Of a stretch of 64,000 nt of DNA, positions 36,527 through 45,063 are shown piece by piece. Numbering within the stretch: position 1 is the first letter of the stretch; every line of letters begins with the position of its first letter. The stretch comes from a virus. The position numbers were made by a program, and so were the translations under genes. The stretch spans positions 83,531 to 147,530 of IMG/VR virus record IMGVR_UViG_3300049489_000321. One strand, written 5' to 3'. The notes beneath the pieces were generated by a model. That model saw nothing but the letters and a program-made list of their open reading frames with translations, had not been told where the DNA came from and did not search any database.

Positions 36527-37043
36527 AAATAAGGGTGCTAGTTTCGAAAGAAAGATAGCTACTCGTTTACAAGAGTACTGGCGACAAGTTCGTCCTGAGT
36601 GTAGCTTTAAGAGGACACCAGGATCTGGCGGATGGGCTAGAGCTAACTCTACCTCCTTCAATGCCAGTGGAGACATCATTTGCGATGACAAGTCGTTTCC
36701 TTGGTGTGTAGAGCTTAAGCACTATAAGAATTTTTCATTAGATGTCCTTTTGTCAAACGATGCTGCCCCTATATTAGAGTGGTGGAAGCAAGCAGTTGAT
36801 GAGACTCCACCAGGAAGTTTTCCGCTCGTAATATGTAAGCGTAATTCTGTGGAAGAAATGGTTATTTTTGATTACTTATTATTTCCGACAGCGGACAAGT
36901 CTGTAGCTGAGTTGATTTATGGATTTAATCACTACAAGTTCGTAAGACCAGGAGTCAACTCATTGATAATGATGACACTAAACGATTTTCTTCGTATTCC
37001 GCCAACTGAAATAGATTGTCGAGTTAACAATGGACACATGTAA
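36483..37043 (+). CDS. PD-(D/E)XK nuclease, Holliday-junction-resolvase-like
   Basis: 186 aa. 'KGASFERKIATRLQEYW' (conserved Glu helix), 'RTPGSGGWARANST', D in 'SGDIICDDKSFPWC' and 'VELKHYKNFSLD' (ExK) match the archaeal Hjc / phage resolvase arrangement. It probably resolves branched DNA before packaging. It starts inside the previous gene. A substrate other than junctions cannot be excluded. Confidence 0.72.
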   Translation: MTKNPTRVAAGKKSKNKGASFERKIATRLQEYWRQVRPECSFKRTPGSGGWARANSTSFNASGDIICDDKSFPWCVELKHYKNFSLDVLLSNDAAPILEWWKQAVDETPPGSFPLVICKRNSVEEMVIFDYLLFPTADKSVAELIYGFNHYKFVRPGVNSLIMMTLNDFLRIPPTEIDCRVNNGHM

Positions 37044-37131
37044 GACATGTAACCAGATACTTTTGAAGTGTACCTGTCAAAAAAAGGATTTAAATAAAAC
37101 TTTTAAATGCAATTTGAATCTCCGAACCTAA
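37030..37131 (+). CDS. Small Cys-rich peptide
   Basis: 33 aa, ATG inside the end of the resolvase gene and stop inside the methyltransferase start. 'CKTCNQILLKCTC' could bind one zinc ion. It fills an otherwise empty gap. Real expression is uncertain. Confidence 0.35.
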   Translation: MDTCKTCNQILLKCTCQKKDLNKTFKCNLNLRT

Positions 37132-37718
37132 GAATCTCATTAAACAAACTAGATTTTGGGCGCTGGTCTAATCAGCTAAGCAGCGTCAGAGACAACGATC
37201 AGATTCTATCCGTCTCTCAAACAAAGGGAGACAACGTGTATTGTCCTAACGGGCACGAATTGCATAGTTGGGACTATCTTGAAGGTAAAAATACTTTAGA
37301 TTTTCCTAGTGCTACCTATGACCTTGTTTATCTTTGGAAGGTTCTAGAACACAGAGATTGGGATGCCCAAAAAGCGCTAGTTAGAGAATCGCTTAGAGTA
37401 GTTAAGCCGGGCGGCAAAGTGTTTGCCTTATCCGTAGCGTGTAACGACCAAGAAGAGGTATTCCTTTTTTTACAAAAACACGGTTTTGATACAAAACAGT
37501 TTGAACAAACGAGGCTAAGCAACCGATGTATAGCACAACTGGGTCCACACGGAGCAGCCTTCTTCCAGTCCCATATTATAATTCCTAATAGAAAAAGGTT
37601 CGTTAGTTATCTGGCGGAACAGGGATTCACTGCTACGTTAGAGCAGATGTGGCATGTAAGAGATAACTTCGGAATAAATCGGTTACACGTGGGGTTGTGT
37701 TGGGTGCGTGATGTCTAA
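37107..37718 (+). CDS. Class I SAM-dependent methyltransferase-like protein
   Basis: 203 aa. 'FPSATYDLVYLWKVLEH' and 'LVRESLRVVKPGGKVFALS' match the second half of a Rossmann methyltransferase domain, but the N-terminal glycine-rich SAM loop is not obvious ('SSVRDNDQILSV'). It may be divergent or reduced. No catalytic motif for DNA modification is seen. It overlaps the terminase start. Confidence 0.55.
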   Translation: MQFESPNLRISLNKLDFGRWSNQLSSVRDNDQILSVSQTKGDNVYCPNGHELHSWDYLEGKNTLDFPSATYDLVYLWKVLEHRDWDAQKALVRESLRVVKPGGKVFALSVACNDQEEVFLFLQKHGFDTKQFEQTRLSNRCIAQLGPHGAAFFQSHIIIPNRKRFVSYLAEQGFTATLEQMWHVRDNFGINRLHVGLCWVRDV

Positions 37719-39558
37719 AAACACCGATAAAACTTCCGATAAAAAGGATAAGAAAAAACCCGTGCCTGGCAAGCCTAGACAAGCTCCTGCTATTGTCGAA
37801 GGCATAAAGCCTTTGGACACGGCTTCCTTACTCAGAGCCGCTGGAGACGAAGAACTACGCATCCTTCAGTCCAAGAGCTTAGCTGTATGGGCGCAAACCG
37901 CTGGACTTAAGGTAGACGGACACTTATTTTCGTTTGACGAACACCGTTACTTACTTCCTATTTACTTGGATCGTTCACCTGAGATGGTGTGGCAGAAGGC
38001 CGCTCAGCTAGGTGCTACGGTTTATCTACTTTTAAAACTACTTCATTACTGTCGTTACAAGACCGTCAAGACCGCTCTGTATTTTCCTACCTCAGACGGC
38101 GTAGAAACGCTTTCTAAGGACCGTTTAGGACCATTACTGCGGTCTAACGAGGAGTTGTTTAGAAACGTCTCTGACGGTAAAGACGGAGGCGTAGATACAC
38201 TAGGTCTTAAGCACATACGTAATATTAACGACGAAATAAGTTCACTATACATGTTGTTCATGGGTGGTAGGGCGTCTAAGGACTCTGTTCCTCTAGACGT
38301 TCTTGCGTTTGACGAGGTGCGTCTAGTCGAAGAACGCGACATCGACCAGTGTATGGAGAGAATCAGCCACAGCACAGTAAAAAATAGAACGTTTATGAGC
38401 ACTTCTGGTCTTCCATCCAGAGATATTAACAAGCGGTTTATCCACGGTACTCAACTTACCTGGCACAGTAAGTGTAATTGCACTGATGGTGTCGTTTTAG
38501 CAGATAATTGGCCGGATTGCATAGTTGAGCGAAAAGGTGAGGTATTTTACCGTTGTCCAAAATGTAAATACATCATTACAGATCCACAAAACGGTTGTTA
38601 TGTAGCACACAACCCAAGGGGTGACTATCCAAGCTACTCCGTTTCTCAGCTAGAGTCTAAGTTTATCAGCGCTAAGGACATTTGGACGTTCTACAAGAGA
38701 ACAACAAATATGCAGGAGTTTTACAATGCTAAGCTTGGTAGACCTTATATTGACGAGAAGGCGCGTCCCATTACTGAAGACGTGTTCAATTCTTGCATAA
38801 ATCCTGATATTAACTGGGCTGTTCATGACCGAGGAAACAAGGCTGTTAGGGCCATGGGCGTAGACCAGCACAGCGGTAACTGCTATGCAACCATCTTAGA
38901 AAAAGGCAAAGACGGTAAAAAGAAGATTGTCCATTTCGAGATAATTGAGAGTGATAACCCTCGTTATTGGAAGACAAATAAGGTAACTGGTGCGGTTGGT
39001 CCTACCTCTCCGTTTGGAAGGTTGTACGAGATGATGCACGAATTTAACGTAGGTATTTGCGTAGTAGACGCTATGCCTAACGCTAATGAGGCACAAGAAT
39101 TTGCACGTAGCTTTCCTGGCAAGGTCTTCATTGCCTGGTACCGAGACACCGGAGCCGACCTAGTATTGTGGCAGGATAAGACAGTTACCAAGGAAGCAAT
39201 TCGTAAGGGTTCCAGGGAGTTACGCCTAAAATGGCAAGTAACAATCAACAGATTCATGGCCTTGGATTATGCTTTACGTATGTTTGCTGAGGGTGTGTTG
39301 CAACTTCCGCCGCCTGGTAAACTACTTCAGGTAGTTAGAAGTGAAGAATCTGGTATGTTTGAGACCGAAGCTATTATAGAGCGCTTCAAAAAACACGTAT
39401 GTAGCGTAGTTAAACAGGAAAAAGTGCTTAATGACGAAACCGGCAAATTTAAGATGGAATTTGTCTATTTATCCGGCGACCCACATTCCCTTCATTCGTA
39501 CAGCTACGCTAATATTGCGTTAGAAAGAGTTAAGAATAATTCCATGTGGGTGTTATAA
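37711..39558 (+). CDS. terL: Terminase large subunit (GpA-like)
   Basis: 615 aa from ATG 37711 (a GTG lies one codon earlier). The ATPase region has a divergent Walker A in 'WQKAAQLGATVYLLLK' and Walker B 'VPLDVLAFDEVRLVEE'. A Cys cluster ('HSKCNCTDG', 'FYRCPKCKYIITDP') resembles that in lambda GpA-type terminases. The RNase-H-like nuclease part has 'MGVDQHSGNCYATILEK' and 'ICVVDAMPNANEAQEFA'. It drives packaging and cuts concatemers. The following gene is a likely small subunit, giving a TerL-then-TerS order. Confidence 0.85.
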   Translation: MSKNTDKTSDKKDKKKPVPGKPRQAPAIVEGIKPLDTASLLRAAGDEELRILQSKSLAVWAQTAGLKVDGHLFSFDEHRYLLPIYLDRSPEMVWQKAAQLGATVYLLLKLLHYCRYKTVKTALYFPTSDGVETLSKDRLGPLLRSNEELFRNVSDGKDGGVDTLGLKHIRNINDEISSLYMLFMGGRASKDSVPLDVLAFDEVRLVEERDIDQCMERISHSTVKNRTFMSTSGLPSRDINKRFIHGTQLTWHSKCNCTDGVVLADNWPDCIVERKGEVFYRCPKCKYIITDPQNGCYVAHNPRGDYPSYSVSQLESKFISAKDIWTFYKRTTNMQEFYNAKLGRPYIDEKARPITEDVFNSCINPDINWAVHDRGNKAVRAMGVDQHSGNCYATILEKGKDGKKKIVHFEIIESDNPRYWKTNKVTGAVGPTSPFGRLYEMMHEFNVGICVVDAMPNANEAQEFARSFPGKVFIAWYRDTGADLVLWQDKTVTKEAIRKGSRELRLKWQVTINRFMALDYALRMFAEGVLQLPPPGKLLQVVRSEESGMFETEAIIERFKKHVCSVVKQEKVLNDETGKFKMEFVYLSGDPHSLHSYSYANIALERVKNNSMWVL

Positions 39559-39566
39559 TAGGACAA

Positions 39567-40232
39567 ATGTCTGACGACGACGTAATTACTGCTTTGGAAA
39601 AGAAGCTAGAAGAAGGTCTAGAAATAGACGAGCAAACTATTATTGATCCTGATGATCGGCGTATGGTGGCGTATAAGCTACGTCTTAGAGGCCATAATTT
39701 TAAAGACATAGGTATAATGCTTAATGTGACTCCTGCGACTGCAAGCAAGTACGTGGATTCTGCCGCTAAGGCCACTAAACTAAGCATAGATAACTACGAT
39801 CCAAAGCAGCACGTAGCGGAAATGGCACAATCATTAGAAGACATTATCCATACTGGGTGGGACATAGTGAACAACACTGCCGATCCAGAGGTTAAATTAA
39901 AAGCACTACAAGAAGTTAGAAAAGCTATAAACGACAAGCAAAAAGCAGTAATGAACGCTGGTTTGATTAGTGGAGCGGCTCCCACCACTAATAATACGTT
40001 GAATTTCAATCTAATGGGAGATTGGACTGAGGACAACATAGACAACGCAATCGCGGCTGTTTTAGGACTAAGACTAACGACTCCTTTAAAACCGCCTCAG
40101 CCTGATTTAGAAGAGGTTGTTGAAGAATCTGCTGTAACTAAAGTTATTGATATTGCTGATGTTGTCGAAGTGATACCTGTTAAAGTGTCTACTGATGTTG
40201 AAGACGAAGATGAAGACGAATATGAGGATTAG
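39567..40232 (+). CDS. Terminase small subunit candidate
   Basis: 221 aa from ATG 39567. A helix-turn-helix is visible at about residues 40-62 ('FKDIGIMLNVTPATASKYV'), followed by helical oligomerisation-like segments and a very acidic C-terminus ('EDEDEDEYED'). HTH plus helical core next to terL is the usual small-subunit design. The region contains no other candidate. It could instead be a DNA-binding regulator. Confidence 0.62.
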   Translation: MSDDDVITALEKKLEEGLEIDEQTIIDPDDRRMVAYKLRLRGHNFKDIGIMLNVTPATASKYVDSAAKATKLSIDNYDPKQHVAEMAQSLEDIIHTGWDIVNNTADPEVKLKALQEVRKAINDKQKAVMNAGLISGAAPTTNNTLNFNLMGDWTEDNIDNAIAAVLGLRLTTPLKPPQPDLEEVVEESAVTKVIDIADVVEVIPVKVSTDVEDEDEDEYED

Positions 40233-40235
40233 CTT

Positions 40236-40412
40236 ATGGATGATAAAAACGACGGCCGTATATGGTTAAATTGTAGATCTTGTAAAAAAGAATTTTATCT
40301 AGCTGAAAAAGAGATTAATTTCTTAAAAGAACGTAATTGGGCTTTACCAGCGCGTTGCTTTGGGTGTAGACAGTTTGAGAAGGCCCTAAAAGAACGCGAC
40401 AAGCAAGGCTAG
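40236..40412 (+). CDS. Small zinc-ribbon protein
   Basis: 58 aa. 'LNCRSCKKEFYLAEKEINFL' followed by 'ALPARCFGCRQFEKA' matches the probable-zinc-ribbon pattern (CxxC...P.RCxxCR) seen in many small phage and bacterial proteins. Function unknown. Confidence 0.65.
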   Translation: MDDKNDGRIWLNCRSCKKEFYLAEKEINFLKERNWALPARCFGCRQFEKALKERDKQG

Positions 40413-40426
40413 TATAGATTTGTCAT

Positions 40427-41065
40427 ATGATAAGTGCTAACACAGATTTAATAGTCATTTTAGTTATTGGTCGTATAGGTGCAGGGAAATCGACTTTTTG
40501 TCGATTAGCTCAAGAAGAATTTGGTGCGCACGTTATCTCTATGGCGGATCCGCTAAAAGAGTTAACTAAGAATGTATTTGATTTTACTCATGATCAAGTT
40601 TATGGTGATTTTACTTCTAAAGAAACGATAGATCCTAGATACGGCGTCTCTCCTAGACATATGCTTCAAAAACTTGGAGAGCAAGCCAGAGCTTGTATAT
40701 CAGAAGATGTATGGGTTAATGCTGTTTGGAAACGTATTATAGATATAGATAGACACGGTTATAAAGAAGGAAAGAGATCATTGGTTGTGGTAGATAGTGT
40801 TCGGCACTACAACGAAGTAGAATCCTTTGAAAGACTTCAAAATAGAGGTGCATTAGATCTACAGGTCGTAAAACTGGTGCCTCTCAATCATGGGCGAGAG
40901 TACGGTACCATAGACGCTCACACATCGGAAGCGGCTGTGGACGAAATTCCTAACCATAGCATAAATGCTGTTTTTGCAAATGACCATGCCATAGGCATAG
41001 ATGTGTTCCACCATAGCATAAGATCTTGGCTTTTAAGAACCTTGGCGGTGTGGAACCATGCGTAA
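40427..41065 (+). CDS. Deoxynucleoside monophosphate kinase-like protein
   Basis: 212 aa. The P-loop 'IGRIGAGKSTFCRLAQEEFG' and the region 'ISMADPLKELTKNVFDFTHD' followed by 'SPRHMLQKLGEQAR' resemble T4 gp1-type dNMP kinases. It phosphorylates dNMPs from host DNA breakdown. It overlaps the Nudix gene by eight bases. Confidence 0.78.
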   Translation: MISANTDLIVILVIGRIGAGKSTFCRLAQEEFGAHVISMADPLKELTKNVFDFTHDQVYGDFTSKETIDPRYGVSPRHMLQKLGEQARACISEDVWVNAVWKRIIDIDRHGYKEGKRSLVVVDSVRHYNEVESFERLQNRGALDLQVVKLVPLNHGREYGTIDAHTSEAAVDEIPNHSINAVFANDHAIGIDVFHHSIRSWLLRTLAVWNHA

Positions 41066-41480
41066 GATGGTGTTGGGATTTATGCTTGACCATAAGCATG
41101 AATTCGTCGCTATGATTAGAAAGCCAAATTCTACAAAATGGAATGGAATTGGTGGAAAAGTGGAAGATAACGAATCTTTCCACAACGCCATGGTTAGGGA
41201 GTGTAAAGAAGAGACTGGTTTGGATATTCCTTTCTGGATGTACGCTGGTAAGATGTATAAACTCGGTACAATGCTTGATATTCACGTTTTTGTAACCGCT
41301 ACTGACGACGTGTTCAAGGTATTAAGCCAAGAAGAAGGCGTAGTACACTACCAAAGCGTAACCAGTGTTATAGACAACACGTTAGAAACAACAGATCATA
41401 CTCCTGATTTACTTAAAAGAAGTTTAGCTTGTTTTTATTTTGCGCGCCGAATCCCGTTTGACATATTTGTGGACTGGTAG
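41058..41480 (+). CDS. Nudix hydrolase
   Basis: 140 aa. The 23-residue Nudix box is complete, running from 'GIGGKVEDNESFHNAMV' into 'RECKEETGLDI'. The N-terminus 'MVLGFMLDHKHEFVAMIRKP' fits MutT-like proteins. It may clean oxidised dNTPs or other nucleotide derivatives. The substrate cannot be told from the sequence. Confidence 0.9.
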   Translation: MRKMVLGFMLDHKHEFVAMIRKPNSTKWNGIGGKVEDNESFHNAMVRECKEETGLDIPFWMYAGKMYKLGTMLDIHVFVTATDDVFKVLSQEEGVVHYQSVTSVIDNTLETTDHTPDLLKRSLACFYFARRIPFDIFVDW

Positions 41481-41484
41481 TAGT

Positions 41485-41781
41485 GTGAGCGAGTACCCAG
41501 ACAGATTTTGTGGTCACTGTGGACGCAAGATGCTGTTGCTGTATCAGTTTTATTATTGTCCAAAGTGTGATCCACCAAGATCAGGTAAAAGTGACTGGGA
41601 CGACGACGAAGTTACTCCGGTAATATCATTTGATTTGAAATGGGAAGAAGACGAAGACGAATATGATTGGCTACCTCTTAAATCGCCAAAACCCACTCTT
41701 CCCTTAGTTGCGTGTACGACGTGCGGAACTGTAGGATACGCAGGCAGTATGTGTGTGAATTGCGGATTATTTAGACCATGA
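41485..41781 (+). CDS. Double zinc-ribbon protein
   Basis: 98 aa from GTG 41485. There are two Cys4-like sites: 'FCGHCGRKM' with 'YYCPKCDPP', and 'ACTTCGTVGY' with 'CVNCGLF', separated by an acidic linker. Possibly a nucleic-acid-binding accessory protein. Its stop overlaps the next ATG. Confidence 0.6.
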   Translation: MSEYPDRFCGHCGRKMLLLYQFYYCPKCDPPRSGKSDWDDDEVTPVISFDLKWEEDEDEYDWLPLKSPKPTLPLVACTTCGTVGYAGSMCVNCGLFRP

Positions 41782-41978
41782 AAAATTTTCCAATAAGTGA
41801 TAGGCTTCAAGAAGCTATAAGAAATCTTGCCATTATTGCTATGGAAGAAAACTATAGAATCCTAAAAGGAATTCAATTAGTAAAAGGATACCATGGACTT
41901 AGGGATCAAGACAGTTTGTATGATGAAATCGAGCTATATGTAGATACTGGGATTGTTAAAATAATGCTTGAATATTAA
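41778..41978 (+). CDS. Small hypothetical protein
   Basis: 66 aa, helical N-terminal half and an acidic C-terminal half ('SLYDEIELYVDTGIVKI'). It is the last gene before the first copy of the recurrent promoter-like element. Confidence 0.55.
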   Translation: MKNFPISDRLQEAIRNLAIIAMEENYRILKGIQLVKGYHGLRDQDSLYDEIELYVDTGIVKIMLEY

Positions 41979-41983
41979 TCCAA

Positions 41984-42008
41984 TAATTTTGTAGATGATT
42001 CTTGATAT
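41984..42008 (+). promoter_or_regulatory. Promoter-like element, copy 1
   Basis: TAATTTTGTA followed by TTCTT at the family spacing; the ATG of the next gene is 25 bases after the first T. One of 13 copies of the consensus TAAYTTTGTR-N6-TCTT, all in the right half of the window. Confidence 0.6.
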
Positions 42009-42560
42009 ATGAAACCTGCCGCTGCAAAGAAGCATTCTCTCGATCTTCACGATTCTGTTGATCTTGTTGACACTATTGTCAGCAACACCGACCGTCTGAC
42101 TGCAATTCAGGCCGATATTGCAGAAGCTAGGGCTGTCCTGGACGAACAGGTGTCGTCTATGCGTAGGCTTGCTTCCTATAGCGGCGTACTGATTGGTACG
42201 GTCAACGTCCGTGGAAGTAATCGATCTGTAAGCTATACTTTTTCTAATCACCTGACCCGCACCTCTGTTACGGCAGAGGACAAGATCCGCGCGGATCTTG
42301 GCGAGCACTATGAAACCCTTTTCACCCGTGAGAAGACGGTTAAGGTTCGTGAAGGTGCGATGGACACTCTTAGAGAGCTACTTGGTGACAGGTTTAACGA
42401 CCTTTGCGAAGTGACGGAGACCATCGTTCCTAAGCCGGAATTCCGTCAAAACGTTCACGAAATTCGTCAAACCCTTGACCCTACCTCTCCTGTTAGGGAA
42501 AAGCTGGATACTTACGAGGTTTCGTTCACTGCGAAGCCAAGCATGAAGGTAGGAGGTTAG
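42009..42560 (+). CDS. Hypothetical protein under promoter-like element
   Basis: 183 aa. A helical N-terminus ('AIQADIAEARAVLDEQVSSM') precedes a mixed region with many charged residues ('TREKTVKVREGAMDTLREL'). T-ending codons and higher GC than the genes upstream suggest different expression or origin. No family is recognised. The start is set by the promoter-like element. Confidence 0.65.
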   Translation: MKPAAAKKHSLDLHDSVDLVDTIVSNTDRLTAIQADIAEARAVLDEQVSSMRRLASYSGVLIGTVNVRGSNRSVSYTFSNHLTRTSVTAEDKIRADLGEHYETLFTREKTVKVREGAMDTLRELLGDRFNDLCEVTETIVPKPEFRQNVHEIRQTLDPTSPVREKLDTYEVSFTAKPSMKVGG

Positions 42561-42725
42561 GTGTCTTTTTTCAAAAAGTCTTGTTGGGCTTGTAAGGGAA
42601 ACGGATGCGTATTGAACTACGCAGGAATTCCTATTGAGTGTCCTATTTGTGACGATCCTGGTAGTCCGTACTACGGCTTTTCGAAGAAGCAGTATGTAAA
42701 GCGTCAGAAGGAGGCATTTGGATAA
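42561..42725 (+). CDS. Small zinc-finger-like protein
   Basis: 54 aa from GTG, directly after the preceding stop; TAA overlaps the next ATG. 'CWACKGNGCVLNYAGIPIEC' and 'CPICDDPG' resemble a DnaJ-type CxxCxGxG zinc-binding pattern in reduced form. Confidence 0.55.
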   Translation: MSFFKKSCWACKGNGCVLNYAGIPIECPICDDPGSPYYGFSKKQYVKRQKEAFG

Positions 42726-42967
42726 TGCTGTACCACAAGAAATTGCCTCTTGATTGGAAGATTATAGAGTATGTTGATGATAAAGAAGTCCGTGCTTTTA
42801 CATACGATTCAGAATTGAATATAGTGGAGTTTTTCTCTGCTTATTATTCCGATGGTTATTGGAGGATGTGGCAAGATGTAGGTTTTTCGTTGTACTGTGA
42901 AGAACTGGATAATTTTATTCGTACTGTGAACAAGGAACGACAATTAAATGGCAAAGACTCCCTTTAG
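42725..42967 (+). CDS. Small hypothetical protein
   Basis: 80 aa, aromatic- and acid-rich ('VEFFSAYYSDGYWRMWQDVG'). TAATG overlap upstream and 20-base overlap downstream. Family not recognised. Confidence 0.55.
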   Translation: MLYHKKLPLDWKIIEYVDDKEVRAFTYDSELNIVEFFSAYYSDGYWRMWQDVGFSLYCEELDNFIRTVNKERQLNGKDSL

Positions 42968-43394
42968 AATGCGTAATAAGCCGGTTAAGCCAGTGCGTAA
43001 AACACTGAAACACGGAGAATCTCTGTGGCGTGGTCGCTATTCTTTGTCTGAGCTTCTTGAAAAGGCTAACGCATACAACGCTAGCTATGATTTCTGTTTT
43101 CTAGAATTTGATGAGGGTAGTTACGGAGACGGTCCTTCTATGTCCATGGAAATTAATTGCTCGGAATCAGACGACAATTTTCAGCGTCGTATGGACGAAT
43201 ATCATAAGAATCTAGAAAACTACAATGAATGGGCAAAAAAGAACGCTACTGAAATAGCTAAGCGTGAAGAAGAAGATAGATTAAAAGAAGAACAGAAGCG
43301 TCAAAACGCCATTGTAGAGACAGAGAAGCAACGCCTAGCACAGATTAAGAAGCTTGAGAACGAACTTAAAAAACTAAAGGACGAAAATGTATAA
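42948..43394 (+). CDS. Coiled-coil hypothetical protein
   Basis: 148 aa. The N-terminal 75 residues are mixed with 'SLWRGRYSLSELLEKANAYN'. From about residue 95 a long charged coiled coil runs to the end ('EEEDRLKEEQKRQNAIVETE'). It overlaps the following membrane-protein gene. Function unknown. Confidence 0.6.
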   Translation: MAKTPFRMRNKPVKPVRKTLKHGESLWRGRYSLSELLEKANAYNASYDFCFLEFDEGSYGDGPSMSMEINCSESDDNFQRRMDEYHKNLENYNEWAKKNATEIAKREEEDRLKEEQKRQNAIVETEKQRLAQIKKLENELKKLKDENV

Positions 43395-43602
43395 GAAAGA
43401 AGTTGAAATACCACCGCCTGAGAAACCTACTGAATGGTGGGTTCCTGTTGTTGGTATTGGTATTATAATTGCCTTGGTCGTAGTAGGTATTTGGACAGTA
43501 TCTGTTGTATTTAATGGATTCAAGTGGCATTATACAGAAGACTACGATACCGGCGAACATATTAGGCACAAACCGCATTGGTCTTTGAATCCCGAGTGGT
43601 AA
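43387..43602 (+). CDS. Single-pass membrane protein
   Basis: 71 aa. A Pro-rich cytoplasmic start is followed by a strong helix at about residues 17-41 ('WWVPVVGIGIIIALVVVGIW') and a short polar tail with 'HYTEDYDTGEHIRHKPHW'. Possibly a host-envelope effector; no motif. Confidence 0.6.
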   Translation: MYKKEVEIPPPEKPTEWWVPVVGIGIIIALVVVGIWTVSVVFNGFKWHYTEDYDTGEHIRHKPHWSLNPEW

Positions 43603-43603
43603 C

Positions 43604-43858
43604 ATGGACATAGACCAACGATTACGCACATTAATGATGGAAGTAGGTTGCTGCGGAACTGACTGCACGGAAACGTGGAAGTTAGTTCGATCAGTTTTAG
43701 CTATTGGCGAAGAACTTGGACGCGAAGAAACAAAACAAGAAATCATGAATTTGGTATTGGATAAAACGGTAAAAACAACTGTTGATCCAAAAAGAGATTT
43801 AATAGATCCTGTGTACGTGTTAAACGATTTATTTAGACTGATAAAAGAAGATATCTAA
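43604..43858 (+). CDS. Small hypothetical protein
   Basis: 84 aa. 'MEVGCCGTDCTETWKLV' near the N-terminus and helical segments after it. The layout resembles several other small genes of this region that end in short helical domains. Family unknown. Confidence 0.55.
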   Translation: MDIDQRLRTLMMEVGCCGTDCTETWKLVRSVLAIGEELGREETKQEIMNLVLDKTVKTTVDPKRDLIDPVYVLNDLFRLIKEDI

Positions 43859-43860
43859 AT

Positions 43861-44178
43861 ATGATTACACTGTTTTTTATGATGATTGCGATGCTGTTTG
43901 TAGGAGCAATGATTTGCGATGCCCAAAAGCATAGTTGTTGTTACGACGGTCCTTGTGTGTCTACCCTAGACTGTGATATCTGTGGTTGTGAGATTACGTG
44001 TCAAGAGGAAGACGGTACGTGGCAACCAGATAAGGACGTTATTTGTGACGAATGTGGTGCGTCATATATCCTAAATGTTGACGAAGATAGCGAAGACGTT
44101 TGGCTAAATCTAAACCAAACAGGTTACGAACGAGTTGTTGAGTTGGAGAAAACCATTAGAAAGTTTGCTAACAAATGA
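43861..44178 (+). CDS. Membrane-anchored zinc-ribbon-like protein
   Basis: 105 aa. An N-terminal hydrophobic helix ('ITLFFMMIAMLFVGAMICDA') precedes a Cys-rich region with 'LDCDICGCEITCQ' and 'VICDECGASYIL', which could be a zinc ribbon. The stop overlaps the next ATG. Confidence 0.58.
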   Translation: MITLFFMMIAMLFVGAMICDAQKHSCCYDGPCVSTLDCDICGCEITCQEEDGTWQPDKDVICDECGASYILNVDEDSEDVWLNLNQTGYERVVELEKTIRKFANK

Positions 44179-44552
44179 AAAATAGCTGGAAAACAGAAAC
44201 CAAAGCACTCATAGAAATGGGTGCTAAAATGATTGCCGTAGATCTAGGCCAATCCGCTTTAGACGAAGTGGAGAACCTATCTGCGGCTTTGTCGGTTGCG
44301 GAGGAGCACGTTACAGAGCTTAAAGCAATGCCCCGCTGGGCTCTGTCCGAGAAGCCACACAACCTGTCGATGGCAGAGATGACTGCGCTGGTGAAGCGCG
44401 AGCGAGAAAAAGGTGCCACCGACGAGCGCGCTCGCATCGTGGCGTGGTTGCGCGCCAAAAAGTACGGACCCGACGCGAACGGTTACTCGAAGCACTGGGC
44501 CGATGAAATCGAATCCGGCGCCCACCTTCCGAGCGCGACCGAGGGGGAGTGA
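44175..44552 (+). CDS. Chimeric-composition hypothetical protein
   Basis: 125 aa. The first 35 codons are AT-rich like the phage backbone, but from about 44280 the DNA turns GC-rich ('RERKKGATDERA'-type Arg/Ala content). 'SMAEMTALVKREREKGATDE' and 'RIVAWLRAKKYGPDA' recall the small helical proteins of GC-rich phages. The internal switch in composition suggests recombination inside the gene. Function unknown. Confidence 0.6.
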   Translation: MKNSWKTETKALIEMGAKMIAVDLGQSALDEVENLSAALSVAEEHVTELKAMPRWALSEKPHNLSMAEMTALVKREREKGATDERARIVAWLRAKKYGPDANGYSKHWADEIESGAHLPSATEGE

Positions 44553-44737
44553 TGAGCACGAGCAAGCCATGGTTCGAGGTCCAGTTCTGGTATTCGGGCC
44601 ACGAGCGGTGGTCTACCGACGAGAAGTATCGGACCGAGGCAACCGCTAGGCGCGCCCGCGAGAAGCTCAAGCAAGGCATGCGAGACGACGGACTCCCTGC
44701 CCGCACGCGAATCATTCGCTGCGAGGTGCTCCAATGA
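44552..44737 (+). CDS. Hypothetical protein, paralogue of 54852-55055
   Basis: 61 aa from ATG 44552 with SD GGGGGAG. 'SKPWFEVQFWYSGHERW', 'YRTEATARRAREKL' and 'TRIIRCEVLQ' match the pattern of the gene at 54852 (W, A...A.R, RVIRI). Both lie in GC-rich islands. Function unknown. Confidence 0.6.
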   Translation: MSTSKPWFEVQFWYSGHERWSTDEKYRTEATARRAREKLKQGMRDDGLPARTRIIRCEVLQ

Positions 44738-44907
44738 CCGCCCACACCCCACCTCCCACGGATAATGATTCTGATGTGCTATATGAGCGATTAGCGACTG
44801 TATTTGAAAAGCACGTAGAAGCTATGATTGAGAAGGCTGTGGCGCCGCTTGAGAAGCGCATCAAGTGGCTTGAAAAAGCAACCAACCACGTTTGGAAGTG
44901 TAGGTAA
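44734..44907 (+). CDS. Small coiled-coil protein
   Basis: 57 aa; ATGA overlap with the previous gene. A Pro-rich, GC-rich start then an AT-rich helical end ('EKAVAPLEKRIKWLEKATNH'). The composition boundary again falls within a gene. Confidence 0.5.
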   Translation: MTAHTPPPTDNDSDVLYERLATVFEKHVEAMIEKAVAPLEKRIKWLEKATNHVWKCR

Positions 44908-44910
44908 GAT

Positions 44911-45057
44911 GTGAATAATCCGGTATTATGGTTATTGTGGACAGTTGTTATATCTTCACCGATTGTTATAATTTTCTTTGGTCACAAAATACTTGGTGTC
45001 GATAAGGTCGATAAAACAGAACTTAGTGAAGCTTTAAATAAATTAGGAAAACTTTAG
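44911..45057 (+). CDS. Small membrane peptide
   Basis: 48 aa from GTG. Residues 4-25 form one hydrophobic helix ('VLWLLWTVVISSPIVIIFFG'), followed by a polar tail. AT-rich, backbone-like. Function unknown. Confidence 0.45.
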   Translation: MNNPVLWLLWTVVISSPIVIIFFGHKILGVDKVDKTELSEALNKLGKL

Positions 45058-45063
45058 ATTTAT